A stretch of 64,000 nt of DNA, taken from Njordibacter sp028825405. GTDB taxonomy: Bacteria; Pseudomonadota; Gammaproteobacteria; Pseudomonadales; Balneatricaceae. The stretch covers positions 1,612,001 through 1,676,000 of the forward strand of contig NZ_CP159829.1 in the NCBI RefSeq assembly GCF_047730065.1, written 5' to 3'. The translations under genes and the position numbers were made by a program. Shown here one piece after another: positions 1 through 9,224 of the stretch; position 1 is the first letter of the stretch, and each line of letters begins with the position of its first letter. The notes beneath the pieces are model-generated. The model worked only from the letters and a program-made list of their open reading frames with translations. It searched no databases and was not told the origin of the DNA.

Positions 1-377
1 CCGTGGACAAGTATAGGGAGTTGAACCACAGAAAACAACGACACTTTTGTCGTATGTGCTTTTTTTTATTTTGCATAGGCATTCAATAATAGCTAAGCAT
101 TGCGTAGCCTTGACTTAATACAAAGCCTTTACAAATGGGCCCGACAAGAGGATCATATACGATTAACTTTATAGTAGTTCCCCACCATATCACCTGTAGT
201 TATAACTACAATCAATATGCCGAATCTTTTCTATGACCCTACTCGGGTAAGTCTAGGGTAAGATAGGCTCCAGTTTTTGGAGGCGGATGGATCTTGCGCG
301 TGATTTTACTTCGTGTTTTGGCCTTAAATAGCTACTTTATCTTCCACCTCTCCAACACAATTTTTAGGAGCCAAGCA
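1..377. other. Intergenic region upstream of gltA
   Basis: I see no convincing gene here. In Pseudomonas relatives the sdhCDAB operon lies divergent from gltA, but no sdhC start could be read on the minus strand, so that gene, if present, lies to the left. The gltA promoter should lie in this stretch, but no clear -35/-10 pair stands out. An in-frame upstream extension of gltA from 294 is rejected because it has no ribosome binding site. Confidence 0.4.
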
Positions 378-1655
378 ATGTCCGAAAAAAAAGCCACTCT
401 GCACATAGAAGGCATGGACCCCATCGAGCTGCCAATCTATTCAGGCACTACTGGTCCAGACGTTATTGACGTGCGTCAACTAGTGAGCAAAGGCCTTTTT
501 ACCTACGATCCAGGCTTTGTATCTACAGCGTCATGCGAATCTAAAATTACCTACATTGATGGGGACAAGGGTATCTTATTGCATCGAGGCTATGCCATTG
601 AAGACTTAGCAGCTAACTCATCGTATCTAGAAACCTGTTACCTGCTGATTCATGGCGAGCTTCCAAGTGCTGAACAAATGCACGAATTCGAAAGCCACAT
701 CACCAACAACACTATGTTGCATGAGCAGCTAATCAAGTTTTTTAGTGGTTTTCGTCGTGATGCCCACCCAATGGCCATTATGTGCGGCGTCGTAGGCGCT
801 TTATCTGCGTTCTATCATGACCAACTTGATAATGATAATTCTGATCACCGAGAAAAAGCCATCCACCGCTTAATTGCTAAAATGCCAACCATTGCGGCCA
901 TGTGTTTCAAATACTCTATCGGCCAACCGTTTATGTTCCCGCGTAATGACCTGGATTACGCTGAAAACTTCTTACACATGATGTTTGGTACACCAACCAC
1001 TGAAAGTAAAATAGACCCTGTTTTATCGCGTGCCATGGATAAGATTTTCATGCTCCATGCTGACCATGAGCAAAATGCATCAACTTCCACAGTTCGTTTA
1101 GCAGGTTCTTCGGGCGCTAATCCATTCGCATGTATCGCTTCAGGCATTGCCGCCTTGTGGGGTCCTGCCCATGGCGGTGCTAATGAAGCCGTGCTTGATA
1201 TGCTCGAAGAAATCGGTGATGTATCAAATATAGATGCATTTGTAGCCAAAGCGAAAGATAAGGACGACCCATTCAGACTGATGGGTTTTGGTCATCGTGT
1301 GTACAAGAATTTTGACCCACGAGCGATAGTGATGCGTGAAACTTGTGATGAGGTATTGGCTTTGCTGGGTGTAGAAAATGATCCATTGCTGCAGATCGCC
1401 AAACGTTTGGAGCAAATTGCTTTAGAAGATGAATATTTCATAGAGCGCAAGCTATACCCTAATGTGGACTTTTACTCTGGCATTATTCTTAAGGCCATTG
1501 GCATCCCAACCTCTATGTTTACCGTGATTTTTGCCTTAGCGCGCACTGTGGGATGGATTTCTCACTGGCATGAGATGCTTAATAGCCCTTACCGTATTGG
1601 CCGACCTCGCCAACTCTATACTGGCGCAACGAAACGCTCCTACCCCATTAAATAA
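378..1655 (+). CDS. gltA: Citrate synthase (type II, hexameric type)
   Basis: Condenses oxaloacetate and acetyl-CoA to citrate, the entry step of the TCA cycle, in the cytoplasm. The start is the ATG at 378, preceded by TAGGAG at 365-370, giving 425 aa, close to the 427 aa of E. coli GltA. The catalytic triad is visible: His about 265 in GPAHGG, His about 306 in GFGHRVY, and Asp about 364 in NVDFYSG. The C-terminus carries the family ending IGRPRQLYTG. It stands alone and is followed by a rho-independent terminator. It supplies the same carbon route as the aceA/glcB glyoxylate genes at 24-30 kb. Confidence 0.97.
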   Translation: MSEKKATLHIEGMDPIELPIYSGTTGPDVIDVRQLVSKGLFTYDPGFVSTASCESKITYIDGDKGILLHRGYAIEDLAANSSYLETCYLLIHGELPSAEQMHEFESHITNNTMLHEQLIKFFSGFRRDAHPMAIMCGVVGALSAFYHDQLDNDNSDHREKAIHRLIAKMPTIAAMCFKYSIGQPFMFPRNDLDYAENFLHMMFGTPTTESKIDPVLSRAMDKIFMLHADHEQNASTSTVRLAGSSGANPFACIASGIAALWGPAHGGANEAVLDMLEEIGDVSNIDAFVAKAKDKDDPFRLMGFGHRVYKNFDPRAIVMRETCDEVLALLGVENDPLLQIAKRLEQIALEDEYFIERKLYPNVDFYSGIILKAIGIPTSMFTVIFALARTVGWISHWHEMLNSPYRIGRPRQLYTGATKRSYPIK

Positions 1656-1703
1656 AGTCTTACCGTAAGCCTTACCATAAGCTTTTCTATGGGCCTTTAA
1701 ACA

Positions 1704-1726
1704 AGCCACCTACGGGTGGCTTTTTA
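1704..1726 (+). terminator. Rho-independent terminator of gltA
   Basis: A perfect stem AGCCACC / GGTGGCT with a TACG loop is followed by a T run, about 50 bases after the gltA stop. Confidence 0.8.
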
Positions 1727-1879
1727 TGGCCTAAAGTATACTACTGGCACGGTCTTTGCTTTATTAAAAACAGCGGATGTTTAGTGGTATTTCTGCACGT
1801 CTGTAGCAAAATCGCACCACTATCGACCATAGTTTTTTTAATATGCACTATAATAGTGCAATAAATTTAAGGAGTTTTA

Positions 1880-3088
1880 GTGGAAACCACAACCAGTGCC
1901 GTCGCCACTTTAGTACAAAGTTCCAATACTCTGTTTATCTTGATGGGAGCCATTATGGTACTCGCCATGCATGCAGGTTTTGCTTTTTTAGAAGTGGGGA
2001 CAGTAAGGCATAAAAACCAAGTTAATGCGCTGGTTAAAATCATGACTGATTTTGGCTTTTCTTGCTTAGCCTATTTTTTTGTAGGTTATTGGATAGCGTA
2101 CGATCAACACTTTTTTGCCAGTGCCCAAACCTTAAGTGCTGATAATGGCTACCAACTGGTCAAGTTTTTCTTCCTAATGACTTTTGCTGCCGCCATTCCA
2201 GCTATCATCTCTGGTGGTATCGCAGAGCGTGCCCGCTTTTGGCCTTTATTACTGGCTGCTGGCTTAACCGTGGGCATTGTTTACCCCTTTTTTGAAGGCA
2301 TTGCTTGGAATGGCAACTATGGCTTCCAGGCTTGGCTTGAGCAGAGCTTTGGTGCAGGCTTCCATGACTTTGCTGGCTCCGTGGTAGTGCACGGTGTAGG
2401 GGGATGGCTGGCGCTGGTAGCAGTGCTGTTGCTAGGCACTCGCAATGGACGCTACCGCAAAGGAAAATTAGTCGCCTTTGCACCTTCTAGCATCCCTTTT
2501 TTAGCCTTGGGGTCATGGATCCTTACCATTGGCTGGTTTGGTTTTAACGTAATGTCGGCGCAAACCTTAGACGGTATCAGCGGCTTGGTGGCGGTCAATA
2601 CACTGATGGCCATGGCAGGTGGTACTTTAGCAGCCTTAGTGATTGGTAAAAATGACCCTGGATTTGTTCACAATGGACCCTTGGCTGGTTTAGTCGCCGT
2701 GTGTGCAGGTTCAGACTTGATGCACCCTATTGGTGCTTTAGCCGTCGGCCTCATTGCTGGTGGCCTTTTTGTGTATGCCTTTATCATGACTCAGAACCGC
2801 TGGAAGATCGACGATGTATTAGGCGTGTGGCCATTACATGGCATTTGTGGGGCATGGGGTGGTATTGCAGCAGGTATTTTTGGCTTAGAGGCTTTGGGAG
2901 GTTTAGGCGGCGTAAGTCTAATATCTCAACTGATAGGCACTTTGCTTGGTGTGAGTGTGGCTCTGATCGGAGGATTGATCGTTTACGGGGGTGTGAAGAA
3001 GTTTATTGGCCTTCGACTCACTGAAGAAGATGAATTTAACGGCGCCGACTTAAGCATTCACAAAATCGGCGCAACGTCATTTGACTAA
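1880..3088 (+). CDS. amt: Ammonium transporter, Amt family
   Basis: Inner-membrane channel for ammonium/ammonia. The start is a GTG at 1880 with AAGGAG just upstream (402 aa). About eleven hydrophobic segments are visible. The twin pore histidines are present: His about 171 in VVVHGVGG and His about 320 in WPLHGICGAWGG. There is no glnK (PII) gene beside it, unlike the common glnK-amtB pair, so a PII protein would have to come from elsewhere. It ends 7 bases from the convergent rlmKL gene. An AT-rich leader (1800-1870) probably holds the promoter. Confidence 0.95.
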   Translation: METTTSAVATLVQSSNTLFILMGAIMVLAMHAGFAFLEVGTVRHKNQVNALVKIMTDFGFSCLAYFFVGYWIAYDQHFFASAQTLSADNGYQLVKFFFLMTFAAAIPAIISGGIAERARFWPLLLAAGLTVGIVYPFFEGIAWNGNYGFQAWLEQSFGAGFHDFAGSVVVHGVGGWLALVAVLLLGTRNGRYRKGKLVAFAPSSIPFLALGSWILTIGWFGFNVMSAQTLDGISGLVAVNTLMAMAGGTLAALVIGKNDPGFVHNGPLAGLVAVCAGSDLMHPIGALAVGLIAGGLFVYAFIMTQNRWKIDDVLGVWPLHGICGAWGGIAAGIFGLEALGGLGGVSLISQLIGTLLGVSVALIGGLIVYGGVKKFIGLRLTEEDEFNGADLSIHKIGATSFD

Positions 3089-3095
3089 CCTATAC

Positions 3096-5495
3096 TTAGT
3101 CTTTTTGCAACCAAGGGTTAAAAGTGCTTCGATCTTTGGTTTCTAGGTTGGGGTCTTTGGGAGCAGTTGCTGGGGGAGCCACTTCTCTGGGAGCCCTCTT
3201 AGGCACAGATTTAGGTGCCTTTTCCGTTGCCTTATTCGCTGCCTTCTCTGATACTATTTCTGGTGTATTTTTGGAGGGTGGTTTAGAGACTGCATATTCA
3301 GCATCATAAAATTCTGAATTACTGGGCACCTCAGGTTTATACTTGCGGATTTCCCAACACCGATGGATCTTTTTGTTACGGCTAAAGTCTTTATCTAAGG
3401 TTTGATCACTGATATCTTCCACGTGATTGTGCTGTAATACCTTATCGTCCAATTCGAAACGGCGGTAATTAGTTGAAAATATCAACAATCCATCTTCTGA
3501 CAGTAGATCCATCACTCTATGGATCATCCAGGCATGGTCACGCTGCACGTCTAACACGCCAATCATTTTCTTAGAATTAGAAAAAGTTGGTGGGTCAAGA
3601 AAGATCAGGTCATATTCACCTTTGTGGTGTTTAATGAACTCCATGCAGTCGTGCTGTTCAAATTTATGCACTTGATCACTAAAACCGTTGAGCGCAAGGT
3701 TCTTTTTGCCCCATGACAAATAAGTCGCCGACATATCTACACTCAGCGAATTGTGAGCCCCGCCCTGAACGGCATGCATAGTGGCCGTGCCTGTGTAGCA
3801 AAATAAGTTTAAGAAGCGTTTGCCATGAGCTAAGTGTTGAATTTTTTGCCGCACAGGTCGATGATCTAAGAACAACCCCGTGTCTAAATAATCATTGAGG
3901 TTGACTAGTAATTTGCAACCGCCTTCTGCAACCTGAATGTATTCTCCTTTTTCATCGTGAGTTTGATACTGGTCTTTGCCCGTCTGCTGGCGGCGTTGTT
4001 TTAATACAATGCGTGCTTCTGGAATTTGCAAGGCCTGTGGTAATGCGAGCATCACTTCTTCTAGGCGGCGCTGAGCTTTCTCAGCATCAACAGTTTTTGG
4101 TGCTGCATATTCTTGCACGTGCAGCCAATCATGATAGATATCAATAGCTACAGCATATTCAGGCATATCAGCATCATAGATACGGTAACATTGAATATTT
4201 TCTTGCTTAACCCATTTACTTAACTGCTTACGGTTTTTTACCACTCGATTGGCAAACATTTGCGCGCCCTCACTGAGGGCTTGTAAAGGAATTTCACCAC
4301 TGGCTTGGCGACGATCTGCAAAGCGATTAGTGGTTTCTAAAGAGTACATCAATAGCTGACTCTTAATGGCGCCATTATAAAAAGAATATTGCTTATGGGA
4401 ACGCAAGCCCACCGCTTTGCCTAACTCAGAATTACCTGTAAACACAGCAAGTTCCCAACCAATAAAATCTTGGCTTAAACGCTCACCCAAATGTTGATAC
4501 AAGTACTGGATGTCTGCAACTTCGCTTAACCTTTCACCATAAGGCGGGTTAGTGATCACCAAACCGAGTTGTTGTTGCGCCTTATGAGTCAGGGGCTTCA
4601 AGTCTTTAAGTTCTCTATGACTGACACGGATCCGGTCAGTCATACCCGCTTGTTTCAAATTTTCACGACACTTTGATATGGCCTTAGGTTGCCCATCATA
4701 ACCATGAATTTCACTAGTGGCTGCAGCTTCACCCACTTCCCTGCGTAACTCAGCAGCGTCCCATACCTCACGCCACAGCTCAACATTGTGCTGTTTCCAC
4801 ATTTGCAAGCCAAAACGCCAACGCAATAGCCCAGGTGCTGTGTCTGATGCCATCATGGCCGCTTCTATTAAAAACGTGCCCGATCCGCACATAGGATCCA
4901 TCAGTGGCTTGCCTGCCGCAGCCATTTCTGGCCAGCCTGCTCGAATCAATAACGCCGCCGCTAGATTCTCTTTTAATGGTGCCATGCCACCTTCACGACG
5001 ATACCCGCGTTTGTGTAAACTCTCACCTGACAAATCTAGGCTAATACGCACGCGGCCCTTAGTAATAAATACATTAATGCGCACATCAGGCTCTTGTTTA
5101 GCAATATTGGGCCGCAATTCACCCTTACTGCGAAATTGATCGACAATGGCATCTTTGACTTTGAGTGCTCCAAAGTGGGTATTATCAATACCGCGCATGC
5201 GACCAGCATAGTCCACTAAGAAGGTTTGATCACTGTCAAAGTGCTCTGTCCATTCAACCTTGTTCACAGCGTCATAAAGTTCGTCAACACTGTCTGCGGC
5301 TTCGCTGTGTAATAACAGTAGAACTCGGTTGGCTAATCGACTCCACAGGCACGCACTATAGCCAACCTTTAAGTCACCATTAAAGTAAACCCCGCCTTGA
5401 GTTAGCTTGATGTCTTCTGCGCCAAGCGGGCCGAGTTCATCGGCCAGTATCGGCTCCATCGCTTTGGGACAAGTGGCGAAAAATGCGTAGGTCAT
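3096..5495 (-). CDS. rlmL: 23S rRNA m2G2445/m7G2069 methyltransferase (RlmKL)
   Basis: Bifunctional SAM-dependent enzyme. The N-terminal half (THUMP plus UPF0020 methyltransferase, with DPMCGSGTF near 200 and NPPYGER near 315) makes m2G2445; the C-terminal half (LFCYTGTATMHA near 560, LDPPTFSNSK near 625) makes m7G2069. At 799 aa it is about 100 residues longer than E. coli RlmKL (702). The excess is a Pro/Ala/Lys-rich low-complexity tail from about residue 735, ending in NPWLQKD. The tail is probably disordered, and its role is unknown. Confidence 0.96.
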   Translation of the reverse strand: MTYAFFATCPKAMEPILADELGPLGAEDIKLTQGGVYFNGDLKVGYSACLWSRLANRVLLLLHSEAADSVDELYDAVNKVEWTEHFDSDQTFLVDYAGRMRGIDNTHFGALKVKDAIVDQFRSKGELRPNIAKQEPDVRINVFITKGRVRISLDLSGESLHKRGYRREGGMAPLKENLAAALLIRAGWPEMAAAGKPLMDPMCGSGTFLIEAAMMASDTAPGLLRWRFGLQMWKQHNVELWREVWDAAELRREVGEAAATSEIHGYDGQPKAISKCRENLKQAGMTDRIRVSHRELKDLKPLTHKAQQQLGLVITNPPYGERLSEVADIQYLYQHLGERLSQDFIGWELAVFTGNSELGKAVGLRSHKQYSFYNGAIKSQLLMYSLETTNRFADRRQASGEIPLQALSEGAQMFANRVVKNRKQLSKWVKQENIQCYRIYDADMPEYAVAIDIYHDWLHVQEYAAPKTVDAEKAQRRLEEVMLALPQALQIPEARIVLKQRRQQTGKDQYQTHDEKGEYIQVAEGGCKLLVNLNDYLDTGLFLDHRPVRQKIQHLAHGKRFLNLFCYTGTATMHAVQGGAHNSLSVDMSATYLSWGKKNLALNGFSDQVHKFEQHDCMEFIKHHKGEYDLIFLDPPTFSNSKKMIGVLDVQRDHAWMIHRVMDLLSEDGLLIFSTNYRRFELDDKVLQHNHVEDISDQTLDKDFSRNKKIHRCWEIRKYKPEVPSNSEFYDAEYAVSKPPSKNTPEIVSEKAANKATEKAPKSVPKRAPREVAPPATAPKDPNLETKDRSTFNPWLQKD

Positions 5496-5633
5496 AGGTC
5501 AATACTGCAGCAATCAAAAGGGCGCGCAGTATACCACTATTGATAATAGAGAGGGAAAATCGTTGTTACATAGGTGTGAAGTGGGAGTGGAAGCGCAGTG
5601 CAAATCTCTAGCCCATCATGAAAGCCAGGACTA

Positions 5634-5667
5634 CTTAATCAAACCCCTTTAAAGGGGTTTGATTAAG
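5634..5667. repeat. Perfect 34-bp palindrome between cyoE and rlmL
   Basis: Two 17-base arms are exactly inverted with no spacer (centre CCCCTTTAAAGGGG). It sits 3 bases beyond the cyoE stop. It may end transcription of the cyoE operon, but there is no T run after the stem on either strand, so it is not a classical terminator. A protein-binding or cruciform site is possible. Confidence 0.7.
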
Positions 5668-5669
5668 CT

Positions 5670-6563
5670 CTAAATAGGAAAATAGTGGTCAACTAACAAC
5701 AATACAAACAACAGCATCAGATAGATAATAGAATACCAAAACGTCTTCATTGCCGCTTTTTCATAGGCCCCTCGATATAGAAGCACAGCCCAATATAAGA
5801 ATCGGAGGTTCAATAAAGTCACACCCACGAAGTAGATAAAGCCACTCATGCCGACTATATAAGGCAGCATGGTCGCAATGATCATTAGCACGGTATAAAG
5901 AAGAATCTGTAAACCCGTGAACTCTAAACCATGGGTGACAGGCAACATGGGGATTTCAACCTTGGCGTATTCATCCCGCCGATGAATGGCTAAGGCCCAA
6001 AAATGAGGGGGTGTCCATGCATAAATAATAAGTACCAGCAATAGGGCATTGGGTTCAACAGTTCCAGTGACTGCAGCCCAACCTAATAAAGGTGGCATAG
6101 CCCCAGCCATACCCCCAATAACGATATTTTGAGGCGTTGCACGCTTCAGGTAACCGGTGTAAATAAACGCATAACCAACCGAAGAAGCTAAGGTTAACCA
6201 GGCCGTAATTGGATTGATAAAGATAAACAAGATAGCCAGACCAATGACTGTCAATACGCCTGCAAAAACCAAGGCGTGCACTGGTTTAACTTTTCCCTTT
6301 GCCACTGGACGGTTATGGGTGCGTCCCATCTGCCCATCAATACGACGGTCTATGACATGGTTAATGACAGCCGCGGCTCCAGAAACCATGGCTATGCCTA
6401 AGTTACCCCAAATCAAGATAGGCCAAGGCACCATGCCAGGCACAGCCATGAACATGCCAACCAATGACGTCAAGAGCATCAGTATGACTACATTTGGTTT
6501 ACACATTTCATAATAATCACGCCAATTGATCCTAACTGGCGGTGCTGTGGCTTCAAAATTCAT
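5670..6563 (-). CDS. cyoE: Protoheme IX farnesyltransferase (heme O synthase)
   Basis: Converts heme B to heme O, the precursor of heme A for the cytochrome aa3 oxidase encoded upstream. UbiA-type polytopic membrane protein, 297 aa. The prenyl-diphosphate binding Asp-rich segment NHVIDRRIDGQMGRT and the conserved Y(T)xxLKR and HFWALAIHRRDEY segments are visible. The chosen start is the ATG at 6563, within ATGAATTTTGA, which overlaps the ctaA stop by 11 bases and suggests translational coupling. A longer reading from 6593 is less likely. Also called ctaB. Confidence 0.95.
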   Translation of the reverse strand: MNFEATAPPVRINWRDYYEMCKPNVVILMLLTSLVGMFMAVPGMVPWPILIWGNLGIAMVSGAAAVINHVIDRRIDGQMGRTHNRPVAKGKVKPVHALVFAGVLTVIGLAILFIFINPITAWLTLASSVGYAFIYTGYLKRATPQNIVIGGMAGAMPPLLGWAAVTGTVEPNALLLVLIIYAWTPPHFWALAIHRRDEYAKVEIPMLPVTHGLEFTGLQILLYTVLMIIATMLPYIVGMSGFIYFVGVTLLNLRFLYWAVLLYRGAYEKAAMKTFWYSIIYLMLLFVLLLVDHYFPI

Positions 6564-7599
6564 TGAGGCGCCCTCGTTTTGAAAAGACAACATAAATAAG
6601 ACTTAAGGTCAGAGCAAATAAGCATGCCCCGCCAAAATTATGAGCCACCGCTACGGGCAAAGGTAGGAAGTAATAAATATTCGCCACTCCTAAACAAAAC
6701 TGCACCGTAAACAAAATTAAAAATCCGACACCAAATTGACGCAAGCGACTATCTTTTTGAGCGATCAATCGATAACTCATGACCAGTAAGAACACACCCA
6801 AGATCAGTGCACCGTAACGGTGTAAAACATGAATAGCTTGACGGGCCTCACTATTCATCAGACCTCCCAAATAGTTGGGACCAATAGATTGCGTCAGATT
6901 AAAGCCCTCAGAAAAGTCCATTTCTGGCCACCAAGAGCCATTGCAATTAGGCAAGTCCGAACAGGCCAAAGCGGCATAGTTAGAACTCATCCAACCACCC
7001 AAAAACACCTGAATGATAATCAAAACAGCGGCCATTATAGCCCATATACGCAATCGACTGTGGCTAATATTAGTTAAGGATAAAGGTTTGACCTGTTGCC
7101 CCATGCGTCGTAACTTTATCAGCAACACTGTGAGCAAGCTAGCAGTAATGAAACCGCCCAACAAATGTGATGTGACTACTTGTGGCCACAACTTCCAAGT
7201 CACTGTCCAAGCGCCAAACGTGCCTTGCAGGATCACCATTGCTAATAAGCATTGGGTGAGCACAAAAGGATAGAATAGGCGTTTGCGCTGGGACCAAGAC
7301 GCTACGGCTAAAACTAAAATCACAAACCCTAGTGCAGTTGCAAAATAGCGGTGAATCATCTCCAACCAGCCCTTTCCAACCTCAACGGGTGCATCTGGGT
7401 AGAGGGCTTCAGCTGCAGAAATTTCTAAGCTAGTTTGGGGCACGACTAAAGAGCCATAACAGCCAGGCCAATCTGGACATCCTAAACCCGCATCGGCCAA
7501 GCGTGTCCACGATCCTAAAACGATGACGCAGATGACTATCGCAAGAGATACATATGTTAGTAACAGACTCCACTTAGGCGCAGTAGTACTAGTATTCAT
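6553..7599 (-). CDS. ctaA: Heme A synthase (COX15/CtaA)
   Basis: Oxidises the methyl group of heme O to make heme A for cytochrome aa3. About eight membrane spans in 348 aa. The conserved heme-ligand histidines appear in EMIHRYFA, VTSHLLGG, HVLHRYGA and VAHNFGGA. The paired cysteines in the first periplasmic loop (GLGCPDWPGC) are present, as is a second pair (ACSDLPNC). It overlaps cyoE and follows the SCO-like gene by 8 bases, so it is part of the SURF1-to-cyoE operon. Confidence 0.94.
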   Translation of the reverse strand: MNTSTTAPKWSLLLTYVSLAIVICVIVLGSWTRLADAGLGCPDWPGCYGSLVVPQTSLEISAAEALYPDAPVEVGKGWLEMIHRYFATALGFVILVLAVASWSQRKRLFYPFVLTQCLLAMVILQGTFGAWTVTWKLWPQVVTSHLLGGFITASLLTVLLIKLRRMGQQVKPLSLTNISHSRLRIWAIMAAVLIIIQVFLGGWMSSNYAALACSDLPNCNGSWWPEMDFSEGFNLTQSIGPNYLGGLMNSEARQAIHVLHRYGALILGVFLLVMSYRLIAQKDSRLRQFGVGFLILFTVQFCLGVANIYYFLPLPVAVAHNFGGACLFALTLSLIYVVFSKRGRLNEF

Positions 7600-7607
7600 A
7601 ATATTTG

Positions 7608-8162
7608 TTACCCTATGTTTGAATTTTTGAGTAATTTCTTAAGGTCTTTTAACAGTTCTTTACCCACGAAATCCTTGCTGTAATACATCATTATATTACC
7701 TAAGGGGTCTACCAAATAAATACCTTGCCCCTTTTTAAAGACTTCTGTTGCTGAGCTCGTCAGTTGTATCAGAGCAGGATATTCTTGTTGCAACTGTGCG
7801 TTGAACGCACCTGTCTGCTGCACTAACAAACGCGTAACACGGTGTGCTTCTTTGCCCAAAGCAATATTAATTTGCCGCAGTAAGTGCGTTGCCTCTTGGC
7901 AGGATTTGTCACAGTTATTAGACGTTAAATAAACCACTAACCAGCGTTTTTCTGCCTCTTCCTGAGACCATGGCATCTCATTTTCATCTAACAATTGGAC
8001 TTGTTGTAACTGATTAGGTGGTAATAGCAGTTGACCAAAATTGGTGCGCCCATCAGGCACTGCCCATAAGTTAAAATACATCACTATAGCAATCATTAGT
8101 GGTACCGCAGTGACACCAAACACTGCGTACAAGGTGAAACGGTTGGTCTTTTTAGCACTCAT
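7608..8162 (-). CDS. Membrane-anchored SCO/thioredoxin-like protein of the cytochrome oxidase operon
   Basis: 184 aa: one N-terminal membrane span, then a predicted periplasmic domain with a cysteine pair in NNCDKSC at the place where SCO proteins carry CxxxC. A thioredoxin-like fold ending GNIMMYYSKDF is likely. It equals the unnamed gene between SURF1 and ctaA in Pseudomonas. Its start overlaps the SURF1 stop by one base (TAATG). A role in copper delivery or thiol reduction during CuA assembly is inferred from position and the cysteines only; the usual SCO distal His is not obvious. Confidence 0.75.
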   Translation of the reverse strand: MSAKKTNRFTLYAVFGVTAVPLMIAIVMYFNLWAVPDGRTNFGQLLLPPNQLQQVQLLDENEMPWSQEEAEKRWLVVYLTSNNCDKSCQEATHLLRQINIALGKEAHRVTRLLVQQTGAFNAQLQQEYPALIQLTSSATEVFKKGQGIYLVDPLGNIMMYYSKDFVGKELLKDLKKLLKNSNIG

Positions 8163-8896
8163 TAATTTACCTTTTTAGTGTCGATAGGTGAATAAAAAAC
8201 TCGATAAACATATAGCAAGATTAAAGTTAAAGCGAGCCCAAACCACTGCCATGCGTAGGCTAGATGCTTGGCATCAGAAATGCTGCTGGCGCGCCAGTGA
8301 GGGGTTAGGGTCGCCTTACCTGGCGCATCCAACATTAGCACCCAAGGCAACAATGCGCCTCCTATGGAAGCCTTTAAATGATTTGCCATTTCAGGTGGGG
8401 TGATGGACTGCACTAACTGTGGGTACTGATCTGTGTAAACATCTGCCCCTAACTGATAAGGATTAGCTTGCACATTGACCAAGCGGCCCGTGAGTGAAAC
8501 CTCACCATCAATCCAATCAATCGTCGGTAACGGATTTCTCTGACCATAGGACGCAAACCAGCCCCGATTGACTAACAATAAATCCGTTCCCAAGCTAATT
8601 AGACCCACGGCATCGTAACCCACCTTACCCTTGACCACCTGATTATCCTTGAACCAAATAAAGGGCTTGATAAAGCGACTATTCAATGTCACTCTCTGCA
8701 GGTTCTTTAGTGACCCCACGAGCAAGTCCTGTCCTTGAGTTAAAGTGATCGGCTGTTCTAGGGCTGCTAAACTTGCCTCTAATTGTTGCTTTTGATCGGC
8801 TCTATCTAGCTGCCAAAATCCTAAGCTAATGGTTAATGGCAAAAAGAACACTGTAAAAATTGTGATTGCCCAATAATGCTGCAGTCGTTTTATCAT
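8162..8896 (-). CDS. SURF1 family cytochrome oxidase assembly protein
   Basis: 244 aa with an N-terminal span (residues about 10-30, containing FWQLDRADQK) and a C-terminal span ending in YVYRVFY, the two-helix plan of SURF1. The conserved LLVNRGWF segment is present. SURF1 helps insert heme A into subunit I. It is the first gene of the SURF1, SCO-like, ctaA, cyoE set and starts 44 bases from a small gene on the other strand, so this set needs its own promoter within the gap or inside that small gene. Confidence 0.92.
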   Translation of the reverse strand: MIKRLQHYWAITIFTVFFLPLTISLGFWQLDRADQKQQLEASLAALEQPITLTQGQDLLVGSLKNLQRVTLNSRFIKPFIWFKDNQVVKGKVGYDAVGLISLGTDLLLVNRGWFASYGQRNPLPTIDWIDGEVSLTGRLVNVQANPYQLGADVYTDQYPQLVQSITPPEMANHLKASIGGALLPWVLMLDAPGKATLTPHWRASSISDAKHLAYAWQWFGLALTLILLYVYRVFYSPIDTKKVN

Positions 8897-8940
8897 TAGT
8901 CTAGTTACGCCTAATTAACAAATTTAATGAGACCCTTTTT

Positions 8941-9156
8941 ATGATCAAAATCGTCATCATCATCGTCTTACTGCTGGCCCTTATTAGCCTAGCCAGTGGT
9001 TTCTTTTTCCTAATTAAGGACGGTTCTAAGTCAACCCGATTATTGACCTCGTTAAAATACCGCATTTCCCTAACTGTCATTCTCATTGTATTGGTAACCT
9101 ACGGATTTTGGAGTGGTCAACTGGTCACTTATTCTCCATGGGCCAATATTCATTAA
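8941..9156 (+). CDS. DUF2909-type twin-transmembrane small protein
   Basis: 71 aa with two hydrophobic helices joined by a short charged turn (KDGSKSTR). It matches the small twin-TM protein found between cox3 and SURF1 in Pseudomonas-type clusters. It lies on the strand opposite to all other oxidase genes and ends just before a terminator that also serves ctaE. Its function is unknown; an oxidase-assembly role is inferred from position only. Confidence 0.75.
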   Translation: MIKIVIIIVLLLALISLASGFFFLIKDGSKSTRLLTSLKYRISLTVILIVLVTYGFWSGQLVTYSPWANIH

Positions 9157-9180
9157 CTATAAATTGCAGTATTAGAAGGA

Positions 9181-9211
9181 AAAAAGGCAGCAATTAAGCT
9201 GCCTTTTTTAG
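9181..9211. terminator. Bidirectional terminator between ctaE and the DUF2909 gene
   Basis: The stem AAAAAGGCAGC / GCTGCCTTTTT with an AATTAA loop has A and T tracts on both sides, so it can end transcription of the plus-strand small gene and of the minus-strand ctaCDGE operon. Confidence 0.85.
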
Positions 9212-9224
9212 GTCTCAAAAAGGC

